Shown one piece after another: positions 16,430 through 24,924 of a stretch of DNA of 64,000 nucleotides. The stretch lies in the NCBI RefSeq assembly GCF_015355755.1, contig NZ_JACVEE010000004.1:310001-374000 (forward strand), in the 5' to 3' direction. Numbering within the stretch: the first letter of the stretch is position 1; the number at the start of each line of letters is the position of its first letter. The stretch is from Nocardia sp. XZ_19_385. Its GTDB lineage: Bacteria; Actinomycetota; Actinomycetes; Mycobacteriales; Mycobacteriaceae. The notes under the pieces were generated by a model. It was given only the letters and a program-made list of their open reading frames with translations. It was not told the origin of the DNA and ran no database searches. Position numbers and translations under genes: made by a program.

Positions 16430-16979
16430 ATACCTGCGCACCTTCGTTCCCTGGATCGTTTTCGCGGTGGTCCCGCACGCGTACTGGCAATGGGCCGCGC
16501 TGACCGCGGTCGTGCTGTCGGTGCTGGAGCTCGGCATCCGGGTGCGGGCTGGCAGCAAGCCGGAAGCCCTCGTTATCGAGCTCGGCACGGCGCTGTTCTT
16601 CGCCGTCATCGCGGTGCTCGCTTTCGCGAATCCGGAAACTTCGCTGCACGACTACGTGCCGGCGCTGGCCAACGGCATGCTCGCGATCATCGCGGGCACC
16701 TCGCTGGCGATCCGGGTGCCGTTCACCCTGGCCATCGCGAAACAGACTGCCCCGCAGGAAGTCTGGGAGGAGCCGTTGTTCATCCGGTTGAACTACGTGC
16801 TCACCACGGCCTGGGCGATCTGCTTCGTGGTCGGCGCCGTCGCGCTGGCCTTCCTTGCATATTCTCCCGGCCCCCGGTTCGCGGTCATGGTGGCCGTGTT
16901 CGTGATCCCGGTGGTGTTCACCCTCCGCTATGTCGCCCACGTCCGAGCCCAGGCCGAAGCGTCCGAAGCATCCGCGTAA
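16425..16979 (+). CDS. Multi-pass membrane protein under PadR control
   Basis: 184 residues with about five hydrophobic helices. No family recognised with certainty. GGAG at 16411 supports the ATG at 16425, which overlaps the third GACATGTC box. It is separated from the carotenoid oxygenase by 19 bp, so they likely form one transcript. A link to membrane lipid or carotenoid metabolism is only suggested by that neighbour. Confidence 0.72.
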   Translation: MSYLRTFVPWIVFAVVPHAYWQWAALTAVVLSVLELGIRVRAGSKPEALVIELGTALFFAVIAVLAFANPETSLHDYVPALANGMLAIIAGTSLAIRVPFTLAIAKQTAPQEVWEEPLFIRLNYVLTTAWAICFVVGAVALAFLAYSPGPRFAVMVAVFVIPVVFTLRYVAHVRAQAEASEASA

Positions 16980-16998
16980 CTCAGATTGGTTGTATCCC

Positions 16999-18294
16999 AT
17001 GGCTGTTCCGCATCTGACCGGCAACTACGCCCCCGTCACCGAAGAAGTCACCACAGTCGACCTCGCTGTCACCGGCAGCATCCCCGACGAGCTGTCGGGC
17101 TGGTATCTGCGCAACGGCCCGAACCCGCCCGCCGCCGATTCCATTCACTGGTTCGCCGGCGACGGCATGGTGCACGGCGTGCGTCTCGAGAACGGCAAGG
17201 CGGTGTCGTACCGGAATCGCTGGGTACGCACCACGACCTTCACCGACGGCGCGGCAACCTACGGCCCTCAGGGCCGTGATCTCACTGCGGGAGTTGCGAA
17301 TACGCACGTCATCCGGCATGCGGGCCGCACGCTCGCGCTGGTCGAATCGTCCTTCCCGTACGAGATCACCTGCGAGCTGGACACTCTCGGCCCGCACGAC
17401 TTCGACGGCAAACTGACCACCGCGATGACCGCGCACCCGAAGACCTGCCCCACCACGGGTGAACTGCATTTCTTCGGCTACGAGGTGATCGAGGCGCCCT
17501 ACCTGACCTACCACCGCGCCGACGCCGCCGGCAATCTCGTCGTGAGCCGCCCGATCGATGTGCCCGCCGCGACCATGCAGCACGACTTCAATCTCACCGC
17601 CGAGCATGTCGTATTCATGGATCTCCCAGTGTGTTTCGACATGCAAATCGCGATGAACGGTGGCGGCATGCCGTTCCGCTGGCGCGACGACTACCAGGCC
17701 CGGCTCGGTGTTCTGCGGCGCGACGACCCGTACGGCGCGGTCCGCTGGTTCGCCATCGATCCCTGCTATGTCTTCCACAGCCTCAATGCCTATGACGAGC
17801 CGGGTCGAATCGTCTTGGAGGTCATGCGTTATCCGGAGATGTGGCGTACCAACTCCTCCGAGATCGACGACGCGACCCTGTGGCGCTGGACCATCGATCT
17901 CGCCGCGGGCACCGTCGAGGAGCGCCAAATCGATGATCGCCCAGCAGAATTCCCGCGCATCGATGAGCGGCTGACCGGCCTGCGCGCCGACTTCGGCCAC
18001 GCCACGGTGTCGGGGAACGGCACAAACGCGCTGGTGCGCTACGACCTGCGAACCGGAGCCGCCGCCGCGCACGAATTCGGACACGGCCGTATCCCCTCCG
18101 AAGCCGCGTTCGCGCCCGCCGACGAAAACCCAGGCGGCGCAGGCTATCTCATGACCTACGTCTACGACGCGAGCACCGATCGCAGCGACCTGGTGATCCT
18201 GGACGCCGACGACCTGACCACCCAGGTGGCCGCCATCCACCTGCCCCAACGCGTACCGTTCGGCTTCCACGGCAGCTGGCTCGCCGATCACTGA
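16999..18294 (+). CDS. Carotenoid oxygenase-family dioxygenase
   Basis: 431 residues, non-heme iron oxygenase of the carotenoid/stilbene cleavage family. Start block GWYLRNGPNPP with WFAGDGMVHGV, then iron-ligand histidines in AHPKTC, MQHDFNLT, FHSLNAY and the terminal FHGSWL. It cleaves a conjugated double bond of a carotenoid, apocarotenoid or stilbene-like substrate. It lies directly after the PadR-controlled membrane protein and likely shares its promoter. Confidence 0.9.
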   Translation: MAVPHLTGNYAPVTEEVTTVDLAVTGSIPDELSGWYLRNGPNPPAADSIHWFAGDGMVHGVRLENGKAVSYRNRWVRTTTFTDGAATYGPQGRDLTAGVANTHVIRHAGRTLALVESSFPYEITCELDTLGPHDFDGKLTTAMTAHPKTCPTTGELHFFGYEVIEAPYLTYHRADAAGNLVVSRPIDVPAATMQHDFNLTAEHVVFMDLPVCFDMQIAMNGGGMPFRWRDDYQARLGVLRRDDPYGAVRWFAIDPCYVFHSLNAYDEPGRIVLEVMRYPEMWRTNSSEIDDATLWRWTIDLAAGTVEERQIDDRPAEFPRIDERLTGLRADFGHATVSGNGTNALVRYDLRTGAAAAHEFGHGRIPSEAAFAPADENPGGAGYLMTYVYDASTDRSDLVILDADDLTTQVAAIHLPQRVPFGFHGSWLADH

Positions 18295-18312
18295 CCCGGT
18301 TTCGATCTCTCG

Positions 18313-18359
18313 CCCGGCGGCATTACCAGGGTACGAATACTCTCGGAAATGCCGCCGGG
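18313..18359. terminator. 12-bp hairpin after carotenoid oxygenase gene
   Basis: Perfect arms CCCGGCGGCATT and AATGCCGCCGGG with a 23-nt loop. The right arm ends 13 bases before the ATG of the SRPBCC gene and borders its AAGGAG site. No U-tract; it may separate transcripts or control translation. Confidence 0.4.
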
Positions 18360-18372
18360 AAGGAGATCAACA

Positions 18373-18831
18373 ATGGGTCATGTCGAACACGCCGCAGTCG
18401 GGAACGCACCGCGGGAATACTCCTTCGACTACGTCAACGACTATCGCAATGTGCCGAACTGGATGTTCGGGGTCAAGCACTTCACGCCGGTGGGGGAGCA
18501 GACCAGCGGTGTCGGCGCGGTTTTCGACACCGCGATCAACCTCGGGCCCATGACGCTGCACGTGCGCGGCGATGTCATCGAGTGGGAAGAGAATTCGGTG
18601 ATCGCGTTGCGTGCGGTCAAGGGCATCGAGGGCCGGATGCGCTGGCACTTCGAGGCGCTCGGCGCGGACACCACCAAGATCAGTGTGGTGTGCGACTACA
18701 AGGTCCCCGGCGGGTTGGCCGGGCGCGCGCTGGACAAGGTGATCCAGGCGTTCATCGGACCCGCCATCCGGTACACCGAAAAACATCTGCGCCAGCAGAT
18801 CGAATCCGGCTACAAGAAGAAGAGCGCCTAG
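18373..18831 (+). CDS. SRPBCC/polyketide-cyclase-like protein
   Basis: 152 residues, START/SRPBCC fold. Pattern starts VEHAAVGNAPREYSFDYVNDYRNVPNWMFG and includes WHFEALGADTTKISV; the C-terminal long helix is FIGPAIRYTEKHLRQQIE. These proteins bind hydrophobic ligands or act in polyketide cyclisation. Cytosolic. AAGGAG precedes the ATG at 18373. It overlaps the convergent small membrane protein stop by CTAG. Confidence 0.8.
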   Translation: MGHVEHAAVGNAPREYSFDYVNDYRNVPNWMFGVKHFTPVGEQTSGVGAVFDTAINLGPMTLHVRGDVIEWEENSVIALRAVKGIEGRMRWHFEALGADTTKISVVCDYKVPGGLAGRALDKVIQAFIGPAIRYTEKHLRQQIESGYKKKSA

Positions 18832-19103
18832 GCGATCAGGGCGTTCATGATCGTGCCGGCGCTGGTCGCGATCACGCCGCCGATCATGGCGCCCGCCACC
18901 ATCTTCGGTGAATCCAGCCCACCGCCGGTCCACTTCTCCCAGGCGAACTTGCCGCCCGCGAAGATGATCGCGGTGATGCCGGCCAGCAGCACGAACCAGG
19001 TGAAGTAGCTGACCATCTGCTGGAACTTGTCGGCGATCGGCGGAGCCAGCGGCTCCGGATTGCCGACCTGGGCCAGGGTGTCGAACGCGGTGACCAGAAT
19101 CAT
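18828..19103 (-). CDS. Small two-helix membrane protein, paralogue A
   Basis: 91 residues with two transmembrane helices (about 33-52 and 67-88). Between them lies a conserved charged link GGKFAWEKW. Nearly identical in its last 55 residues to the divergent gene at 19312, so the two are paralogues in inverted orientation. Size and two-helix design recall TrbC/VirB2 pilin-like or holin-like proteins, but no homologue is recognised with certainty. Stops on CTAG shared with the SRPBCC gene. Confidence 0.7.
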   Translation of the reverse strand: MILVTAFDTLAQVGNPEPLAPPIADKFQQMVSYFTWFVLLAGITAIIFAGGKFAWEKWTGGGLDSPKMVAGAMIGGVIATSAGTIMNALIA

Positions 19104-19311
19104 TGCCAGTGCTGCTCATTCCGCTCGGGCCGACGGGGTTTCACGACGATGGTATCGGGTTCCCCCGCACGACGCAGGCCCTCCCCGGTTACGAATCGGC
19201 TGACCTCCGCTGTGGCGCAAGCGAACTGTCAATGGGGGTGCCCGTGATCTCTTGGCCGAACTGGGTATGCCTGGTCATGATGAAGGATTGGGTCGCGATG
19301 AGGAGTAGGTG

Positions 19312-19596
19312 GTGAACATGCTGACAGCGATAGGGGAGACCCTGCTCGCGCAGATCGGAAACCCGACCCCGGAGACGCCGCCGCTGGCGGACAAGATCAT
19401 GACGATGGTCCGCTGGCTGACTTGGTTCGCCATCCTGTCGGGCATCGTCGCGATCATCTTCGCCGGCGGCAAGTTCGCGTGGGAGAAGTGGCAGGGCAGC
19501 GCGCTGCAGTCGCCGAAGATGGTGGCGGGAGCCATGGTTGGCGGCGTGATCGCGACCAGCGCGGGCACCATCATGAATGCCCTAGTGGGCGCCTGA
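19312..19596 (+). CDS. Small two-helix membrane protein, paralogue B
   Basis: 94 residues from GTG at 19312 (AGGAG six bases upstream; ATG at 19318 is an alternative). Shares AIIFAGGKFAWEKW, SPKMVAGAM and GGVIATSAGTIMNAL with the divergent paralogue A. Two helices predicted. Strong conservation of both helices and the linker argues for a real function, perhaps as a hetero-oligomeric membrane assembly. No neighbouring conjugation genes are present. Confidence 0.72.
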   Translation: MNMLTAIGETLLAQIGNPTPETPPLADKIMTMVRWLTWFAILSGIVAIIFAGGKFAWEKWQGSALQSPKMVAGAMVGGVIATSAGTIMNALVGA

Positions 19597-19668
19597 TTCG
19601 GGCAAAGTAAACGGGTTTTACTAAACACTGTTCACAACGGGCAGTGATTGTGGTTACATACTCTCCAC

Positions 19669-19682
19669 TGGAACGTGTTCTA
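19669..19682. promoter_or_regulatory. KstR-type operator (CYP125)
   Basis: TGGAACGTGTTCTA fits TnnAACnnGTTnnA and lies 44 bp upstream of the CYP125 start. CYP125 genes belong to the KstR regulon in related genera. Confidence 0.85.
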
Positions 19683-19694
19683 CACAACGTTGTG
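19683..19694. promoter_or_regulatory. Second palindrome abutting the KstR box
   Basis: Perfect 12-bp palindrome CACAACGTTGTG begins on the base after the KstR box. It could bind a second regulator, for example the TetR encoded downstream, or be part of an extended site. Confidence 0.5.
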
Positions 19695-19726
19695 AGGTCC
19701 GCAGCCCGGACCGGTAGGAGATAGCC

Positions 19727-20959
19727 GTGACCGCATCCATCCCCGCAGGATTCGACTTCACCGACCCCGACCTGCTCGCCCAGCGCCTGCCGGTCGAGGA
19801 ATTCGCCGAGGCCCGCCGCACCGCGCCGATCCACTGGGTCCCCCAGGCCGGCAGCGGATTCCAGGACGACGGTTATTGGGCAGTCACCCAACTCGAGGAC
19901 ATCAAGGAGATCTCGAAGACGCCCGATGTCTACTCCTCCGAGGAGAACACCGCGGTCATCCGCTTCTACGGTGACATCCTGCGCGAGGAGATCGAGGTCC
20001 AGCGCTACCTGCTGCTGAACCAGGACCCGCCGCGCCACACCAAGCTGCGCCGCATCATCTCCAAGGGTTTCACCCCGCGCGCGGTGGAATCGCTGCGTGC
20101 GACCCTGCGCGAACGCGCCGAGCGAATCGTGTGGGAGGCCAAGAAGACCGGCGGCGGCGACTTCGTCGAGCAGATCGCGTGTGAGCTGCCGCTGCAGGCC
20201 ATCGCCGAACTCATCGGCATCCCGCAGGAGGATCGCGGCAAGATCTTCAAGTGGACCAACGAGATGATCTCCTACGACGACCCGTCCTTCGAGGGTGACC
20301 ACAAGGTCGCCACCGCCGAGGTCATGGGTTACTCCTGGAATCTCGCCGAAGAGAAGCGCAAGTGCCCGGTCGACCTGGGCGGTGCCGAGGACATCATGTC
20401 CACCCTGCTCAACGCCGACGTCGAGGGCGAGTCGCTGGCCTCGGACGAATTCGCGTGGTTCGTCATCCTGCTCGCGGTCGCCGGCAACGAGACCACCCGC
20501 AACGCCATCACCCACGGCATGAAGGCGTTCGTCGACTTCCCCGAGCAGTGGGAGCTGTACCAGGCCGAGCGTCCGCGCACCGCGCCCGACGAGATCGTGC
20601 GCTGGGCCACCCCGGTCATCGCCTTCCAGCGCACCCTGGTGCAGGACACCGTGCTGTCCGGCCAGGAGATGAAGAAGGGTCAGCGGGTCGGCATGTTCTA
20701 CAGCGCCGCCAATTTCGACGAGCGGCACTTCGAGAACCCCTACCAGTTCAACGTGCTGCGCAACCCGAACCCGCACGTCGGCTTCGGCGGCACCGGCACC
20801 CACTTCTGTGTCGGCGCCAACCTGGCCCGCCTGGAAATCGACCTGATGTTCAACGTCCTCGCCGACGTGATGCCGAACATCAAGCAGGTCTCCGAGCCGG
20901 TCCGGCTGCGGTCCGGGTGGCTGAACGCCATCAAGAGCTGGCAGGTCGAGTACAACTGA
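19727..20959 (+). CDS. cyp125: CYP125 steroid C26/C27-monooxygenase
   Basis: 410-residue cytochrome P450. I-helix oxygen-activation motif AVAGNETTRN, heme-binding loop FGGTGTHFC with Cys361, and the CYP125-typical start PAGFDFTDPDLLAQRLPV and end RSGWLNAIKSWQVEY. CYP125 hydroxylates the terminal side-chain carbon of cholesterol or cholest-4-en-3-one, the first step of side-chain removal. GTG start with GTAGGAG upstream. A KstR-type operator lies in the promoter. A TetR gene follows 46 bp downstream. Confidence 0.95.
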   Translation: MTASIPAGFDFTDPDLLAQRLPVEEFAEARRTAPIHWVPQAGSGFQDDGYWAVTQLEDIKEISKTPDVYSSEENTAVIRFYGDILREEIEVQRYLLLNQDPPRHTKLRRIISKGFTPRAVESLRATLRERAERIVWEAKKTGGGDFVEQIACELPLQAIAELIGIPQEDRGKIFKWTNEMISYDDPSFEGDHKVATAEVMGYSWNLAEEKRKCPVDLGGAEDIMSTLLNADVEGESLASDEFAWFVILLAVAGNETTRNAITHGMKAFVDFPEQWELYQAERPRTAPDEIVRWATPVIAFQRTLVQDTVLSGQEMKKGQRVGMFYSAANFDERHFENPYQFNVLRNPNPHVGFGGTGTHFCVGANLARLEIDLMFNVLADVMPNIKQVSEPVRLRSGWLNAIKSWQVEYN

Positions 20960-21005
20960 CGATCACGCTTTTGGCGTGGTGGCGCACCCGTGATGAGGTG
21001 GCGGA

Positions 21006-21731
21006 ATGAGTGAGGCCAAGTCGCGAGGACGCGCGCCCGTGGTGAGCGACGCCGATATTCGGCGGGTCGCCCGGATGTTGCTCACCTCCGAGGGGGTCGA
21101 CGCGGTGACGTTGCGGGCGATCGCGCGCGAACTCGGGATCACCGCGCCGGCGCTGTACCGGCACTACAACTCTCGCGACGATCTGCTCGAACGGATGCGG
21201 CTGGACTACTGCGCCGAGCTGGCAGCCGAACTCGCCGACGAGATCGCGCCACTTCCCGAGGACGGCGCGGAGCAATTCTTCGCCATCTGCAAGGGTTTCC
21301 GGCGCTGGGCGCTGGCGCACACCAAGGAATTCACCCTGGTGTTCGCCTCGCCCGGCGCCGGATCCGCGCCGATGATGCGCCGCTTCGACGAACCGTTCGG
21401 GCGCATCTTCCTGGCGGCGGCCGGGCGGCTGCTCGCGACCTACGACGTCGTCACGCCGCCCACGGATGTCATTCCGGAGGAACTGCGCGAAGACCTCGTG
21501 CAGTTCCAAACCGAGCTGCTGACAACACTTTCCGAGTCCGGTCAGAAGTTCCCGGCGGAAAAGCTCGACCTGGGTGTCACCTATCTGATGATCCAGATCT
21601 GGGCCCGGCTGTACGGGCACGTGACCCTCGAGGTGTTCGGCAACTATCCGATTCCGGTGTCACACCCCGAAGTGCTTTTCGATGCGATGCTGACGGACCT
21701 GGGCCGCAACGCCGGGCTCATCCCCGGCTGA
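21006..21731 (+). CDS. TetR-family regulator, WHG-type C-terminus
   Basis: 241 residues. N-terminal helix-turn-helix (TLRAIARELGITAPALYRHY at about 37-56) and a TetR C-terminal domain of the WHG type, including QIWARLYGHVTLEVFG near residue 205. It probably senses a hydrophobic small molecule. Being 46 bp downstream of CYP125 it may be co-transcribed and could bind the extra palindrome at 19683-19694. Effector unknown. Confidence 0.88.
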   Translation: MSEAKSRGRAPVVSDADIRRVARMLLTSEGVDAVTLRAIARELGITAPALYRHYNSRDDLLERMRLDYCAELAAELADEIAPLPEDGAEQFFAICKGFRRWALAHTKEFTLVFASPGAGSAPMMRRFDEPFGRIFLAAAGRLLATYDVVTPPTDVIPEELREDLVQFQTELLTTLSESGQKFPAEKLDLGVTYLMIQIWARLYGHVTLEVFGNYPIPVSHPEVLFDAMLTDLGRNAGLIPG

Positions 21732-21734
21732 CCG

Positions 21735-22490
21735 TCAGCGCTTGGACAGCCACTCCTCGAAGCCGATACCCAGCGCCGCGCCGTCCGCACCCACGCACAG
21801 CCCACCCGCCCGCAACTCGCGACCGAGCGCACCCGGAATCGGCACGGGCACAGGCAGACCCGCCCGCCCGGTGTGCTTGCGATAGATCCGGGCCGCGTCG
21901 GTGAAGGTGATGACCTCGGGCCCGCCGATATCGGAAATGCGCCCGGCCGGACCAGCTTCCACCGCGTCCACCAGCCGCACGGCGACCTCGTCGACATCGA
22001 TCGGCTGCATCTTCGCCGCCACCCGCGGTGCGATCCGGAAACGCGTAGGGATCGAGACGAATTCCTCGATCAGATGATGGAACTGGGTGGCGCGCAACAA
22101 GGTCCACGGCACCGGCCCCGCGGCGACAACCCGCTCCTGCGCCACCTTCGCCTTGTAGTAACCCAGCGGCACCAGATCACACCCCACGATGGATATCTCG
22201 ACATGGTGCCCGACCCCGGCCTGCTGCTCGGCATCCAGCAGCGTGCGCACGCCATCCACCAGCACCGAGTCGAATTTGGACCGCGTGTTGGCGGCGTTGA
22301 CCACCACCTCACACCCCTCGAGCGCCTCCGCCACCCCAACCCCGGTACTCAGATCAGCGGCCCGATGCTCATGCACCCCGTCCTTCGGAGCACTCCGGCT
22401 CACCACCCGCACCCCATGCCCCCGCGCGCCCAACTCCCGCACCACGGAACTACCGAGCACCCCGGTCCCACCGAAAACCGCCACCTGCAT
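21735..22490 (-). CDS. NmrA-like atypical SDR
   Basis: 251 residues. N-terminal FGGTGVLGSSVVREL nucleotide-binding motif, then VVNAANTRS and YYKAKVAQERVV (Tyr-x3-Lys). Resembles NmrA/HSCARG or NAD(P)H-binding sugar-epimerase-like proteins that act as redox sensors or isoflavone-type reductases. Substrate unknown. Convergent to the TetR gene, with 3 bp between the two stop codons. Confidence 0.82.
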   Translation of the reverse strand: MQVAVFGGTGVLGSSVVRELGARGHGVRVVSRSAPKDGVHEHRAADLSTGVGVAEALEGCEVVVNAANTRSKFDSVLVDGVRTLLDAEQQAGVGHHVEISIVGCDLVPLGYYKAKVAQERVVAAGPVPWTLLRATQFHHLIEEFVSIPTRFRIAPRVAAKMQPIDVDEVAVRLVDAVEAGPAGRISDIGGPEVITFTDAARIYRKHTGRAGLPVPVPIPGALGRELRAGGLCVGADGAALGIGFEEWLSKR

Positions 22491-22629
22491 CTCCGCGCTC
22501 CCTCCAAACAGCCCTGTCCGGTACTCCGCACGTTACGGCGCTGCCACCCCACCCCTCAACGTGCGCCATCCCATATGTTGGATCCCCCACGTACCCTTCC
22601 CCGCCCACCTTGTCGTCAGAAAACCCCTC

Positions 22630-22696
22630 CAAGATCATCAGGACTTGTCGGCGCTTCCTACTCACGCGATGCCGCCACCAGCTCCTGATGATCTTG
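22630..22696. repeat. 67-bp palindromic repeat, copy 2
   Basis: Outer arms CAAGATCATCAGG and CCTGATGATCTTG pair perfectly over 13 bp. The inner sequence keeps GGCG/CGCC arms but has a divergent loop. First of a pair with copy 3. Confidence 0.9.
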
Positions 22697-22761
22697 CTCA
22701 GGAAGGATGTACGGGCGCGACGGCGCAGGACGCGGGCGCTTCGCCGTCGCTCGGCCAGTAA

Positions 22762-22828
22762 CAAGATCACCAGGACTTGAGGGCGGGGGCTAGTCGGCCG
22801 ATGCCGCCATCAGGGCCTGATGATCATG
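22762..22828. repeat. 67-bp palindromic repeat, copy 3
   Basis: Starts CAAGATCACCAGGACTTG and ends GCCTGATGATCATG; the right tip has mutated (CATG instead of CTTG). The loop keeps GTCGGCCGATG. Confidence 0.8.
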
Positions 22829-22843
22829 AAAGCCGTCCGGATG

Positions 22844-22870
22844 CTGCCAGTAGTTCCGGGTGATCTTGTT
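22844..22870. repeat. Degenerate half copy of the palindrome
   Basis: Right half only: TGCCAGTAGTTCCGGGTGAT followed by CTTGTT. It overlaps the stop codon of the TerD-HNH gene, suggesting an old or partly deleted copy. Confidence 0.55.
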
Positions 22871-24827
22871 AGATGCGGGCGCCTTTGACGCGGTTGCAGG
22901 AGCGGCAGAGGATTTGGAGGTTGGAGGCGCTGGTGGCGCCGCCGCGGGAGAGGGGGATGATGTGGTCGAATTCGAGGTAGTGGCTGCTGCCGCATTCGAC
23001 GCAGCGGCCGCCGTCGCGTTGCCAGACTTCGGCTTTCACCTCTTGCGGGATGCTGCGGGAGTCGCGTTGGCCGGGGGTGAGGACTAGGCGTTTGGCTACG
23101 CGCAGGGCACCTTCGAGGGCGGCGGCTACGTAGTCGGGGTCGTCGACCTCGAAGCTGGCGCCGCCGCGGGCGGAGGTGGCTGACAGCACCACGAGTTCGT
23201 CCTCGATGGCCACGGAAACTACTCGGCTCCAGGGGAGTTCGGTGCCGGCGGAGGTACCGACGAAACGCAGCTTCTTGTTGCTCGCGATCAGCCGGCCTTC
23301 GCTCAGTTTGGGGCCGCGGGCCAGTTGGCGGACGTGGGTTGCGGGCAGGTCGAGATGTACGCGTTCTTCCGGATCCAGATGCAGGCCGGGAGTGCGGATG
23401 GCGGGGAGCTCGCCTTCGCGCAGCCGGGACAGCAGGCGGCCCCGGGCCATGCGCCGGTGCAGGTCATCGATGAGGGGACCGGTCAGGTCCAGTTCGACGA
23501 TGGCCTCCTCGAACGCCTCGAACTCGGCTTGCGCGATCTCGTTGTCGGCGAAGGCGAAGGTCACCAGCCGTTCCACATAGCTCAGCGCCGCGTCTCGAAG
23601 CGCGAGCCGGCCCGCGTCCTCCTCGATGCGCTGATATCGCAGGGACGCCCACAACGCCTCCCACTCCGGTCCGCTCGGCCCGGAGGTGGTGAGCACCCGC
23701 CAGGCCTGGGTGTGCCAGTGGGTGAGGAATTCCTCGATCTCGGTCCCGCAGAACACGCACGGTGCGAGTCGCCCGAACAGCTTGCGCCGCCGCGGATTTC
23801 CGCAGCGATCGCAATGCCGGGGATTCGACGGAACCGGTTCGCGCCGGGCGGAGGTCCACTCGACGCCGTCCCACCACCGTAGTCGGGCGGGGTTCTCCGG
23901 GTCCGGATGCCAGTCCGCCCGTTCCGGATTCGGCGGGGGTGGGGGCGGTGGTTCGGGAGCTTGGACGGTGCGGCGGCTCAGATCTATCGGGCGGGTGGCG
24001 TGGTCACGGTGCATTTCCTCGAGCGGGTAACCCGAGGCGGCTGGGAGGGGTGCCGTGGGATGCTCGACGCCGGTACTCGGTGCAGGGGCGTAATCCGTTG
24101 CAGGAGGCACAGATTCGGGTGTACGGCGGTAGGGCATCCCGGCTGGCATGTGCTGTGCCGGTGCGGCATGCTCGGCCACGGGTTCGGGGGAGTCGGCCAG
24201 CGTGGTGGCGCCGGTGGTCGCCGCATGGTGTGTGGCCGCTTCGGCAGCGGAGGATTCGTGCGGGCGCGAATCACGCGAGGCGACAGGTTCTCCCGCCGGG
24301 CTGGTGCGCCCCGGCTCGGCTGCGGGATCGTCGACCTGCACGCCGAATTCGCCGATCAGCCCCGCCAGCCCCTCGGCCCACCCCTGACCGATGGCGCGGA
24401 ACTTCCAGCGTCCGTCGCGCCGGTAGAACTCGCCAAACATCATGGCGGACACCGCGCCCGCGTCGGCGACCTCGTACTCCGCCACGGGCCCGTCGGCGTC
24501 GAACACGGTAACCGTGAGCCCCGCGACAGCCCCGAAGGTTCCGTCGTCGAGCGACCCGCTGAGCACGATCCGCTCCACTTCGGCCTCGGTGCGCGGTAGT
24601 GACACACTCAGCCGTGCTGTCCCTGGTTCGGGCTCCTGGTCGAGCGTGACGGCCTGGGATATGTGGCGCGGGGCGTTGTAGAACACCAGGTCCCGATCGG
24701 TGCGCACCGTGCCCGCCCCGGTGAGCAGCAAGGCATGCGCGTCCACGACATGGGCCGACCGCCATGAAACGACCACGGCCAGTAGGGATGTCGGTACCGC
24801 CGTGTTGGCGCCTTTGCTGAGTTTCAT
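22869..24827 (-). CDS. TerD / DUF2510 / TerB-like / HNH nuclease fusion
   Basis: 652 residues from ATG 24827. Order: TerD-like domain (about 1-165; [13 protein letters not shown] start, FYNAPRH, ends [19 protein letters not shown]); Pro/Ala-rich linker (170-300); DUF2510 (305-325, [19 protein letters not shown]); zinc ribbon Cys339/342/357/360; TerB-like helical domain (about 400-465, [18 protein letters not shown]); a PH/GRAM-like domain (about 490-580); C-terminal HNH nuclease (Cys609/612, Asp621-His622, Asn636, Cys641/644, Lys648). TerD and TerB are metal/stress-response domains; the HNH adds DNA or RNA cleavage. Probably a cytosolic stress or defence effector. No clear Shine-Dalgarno; an upstream start is possible but extends before the TerD start. 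Confidence 0.82.
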   Translation of the reverse strand: MKLSKGANTAVPTSLLAVVVSWRSAHVVDAHALLLTGAGTVRTDRDLVFYNAPRHISQAVTLDQEPEPGTARLSVSLPRTEAEVERIVLSGSLDDGTFGAVAGLTVTVFDADGPVAEYEVADAGAVSAMMFGEFYRRDGRWKFRAIGQGWAEGLAGLIGEFGVQVDDPAAEPGRTSPAGEPVASRDSRPHESSAAEAATHHAATTGATTLADSPEPVAEHAAPAQHMPAGMPYRRTPESVPPATDYAPAPSTGVEHPTAPLPAASGYPLEEMHRDHATRPIDLSRRTVQAPEPPPPPPPNPERADWHPDPENPARLRWWDGVEWTSARREPVPSNPRHCDRCGNPRRRKLFGRLAPCVFCGTEIEEFLTHWHTQAWRVLTTSGPSGPEWEALWASLRYQRIEEDAGRLALRDAALSYVERLVTFAFADNEIAQAEFEAFEEAIVELDLTGPLIDDLHRRMARGRLLSRLREGELPAIRTPGLHLDPEERVHLDLPATHVRQLARGPKLSEGRLIASNKKLRFVGTSAGTELPWSRVVSVAIEDELVVLSATSARGGASFEVDDPDYVAAALEGALRVAKRLVLTPGQRDSRSIPQEVKAEVWQRDGGRCVECGSSHYLEFDHIIPLSRGGATSASNLQILCRSCNRVKGARI

Positions 24828-24912
24828 CGTGTTCGAAATACTGCCACGCCCCACCGACACGCCGAATTCCCCGACCCTTTCCCTCGGCGCTGCGGACTGC
24901 CCGCCGGTCCGG

Positions 24913-24918
24913 CACAGT
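24913..24918 (+). promoter_or_regulatory. Leaderless -10 hexamer, Ala-rich protein gene
   Basis: CACAGT lies six bases before the ATG at 24925. The GGAGG-like sequence directly before the ATG is too close to be a normal ribosome-binding site. Confidence 0.35.
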
Positions 24919-24924
24919 GGAGGT

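Larger units (their letters stand above)
22491..22868. other. Non-coding region with palindromic repeats
   Basis: 378 bp upstream of the NmrA-like gene and downstream of the TerD-HNH gene. It holds two full 67-bp palindromes (22630-22696 and 22762-22828) and a degenerate half copy touching the HNH stop. The rest (22491-22629) is the NmrA promoter region. No gene seen. Confidence 0.6.
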
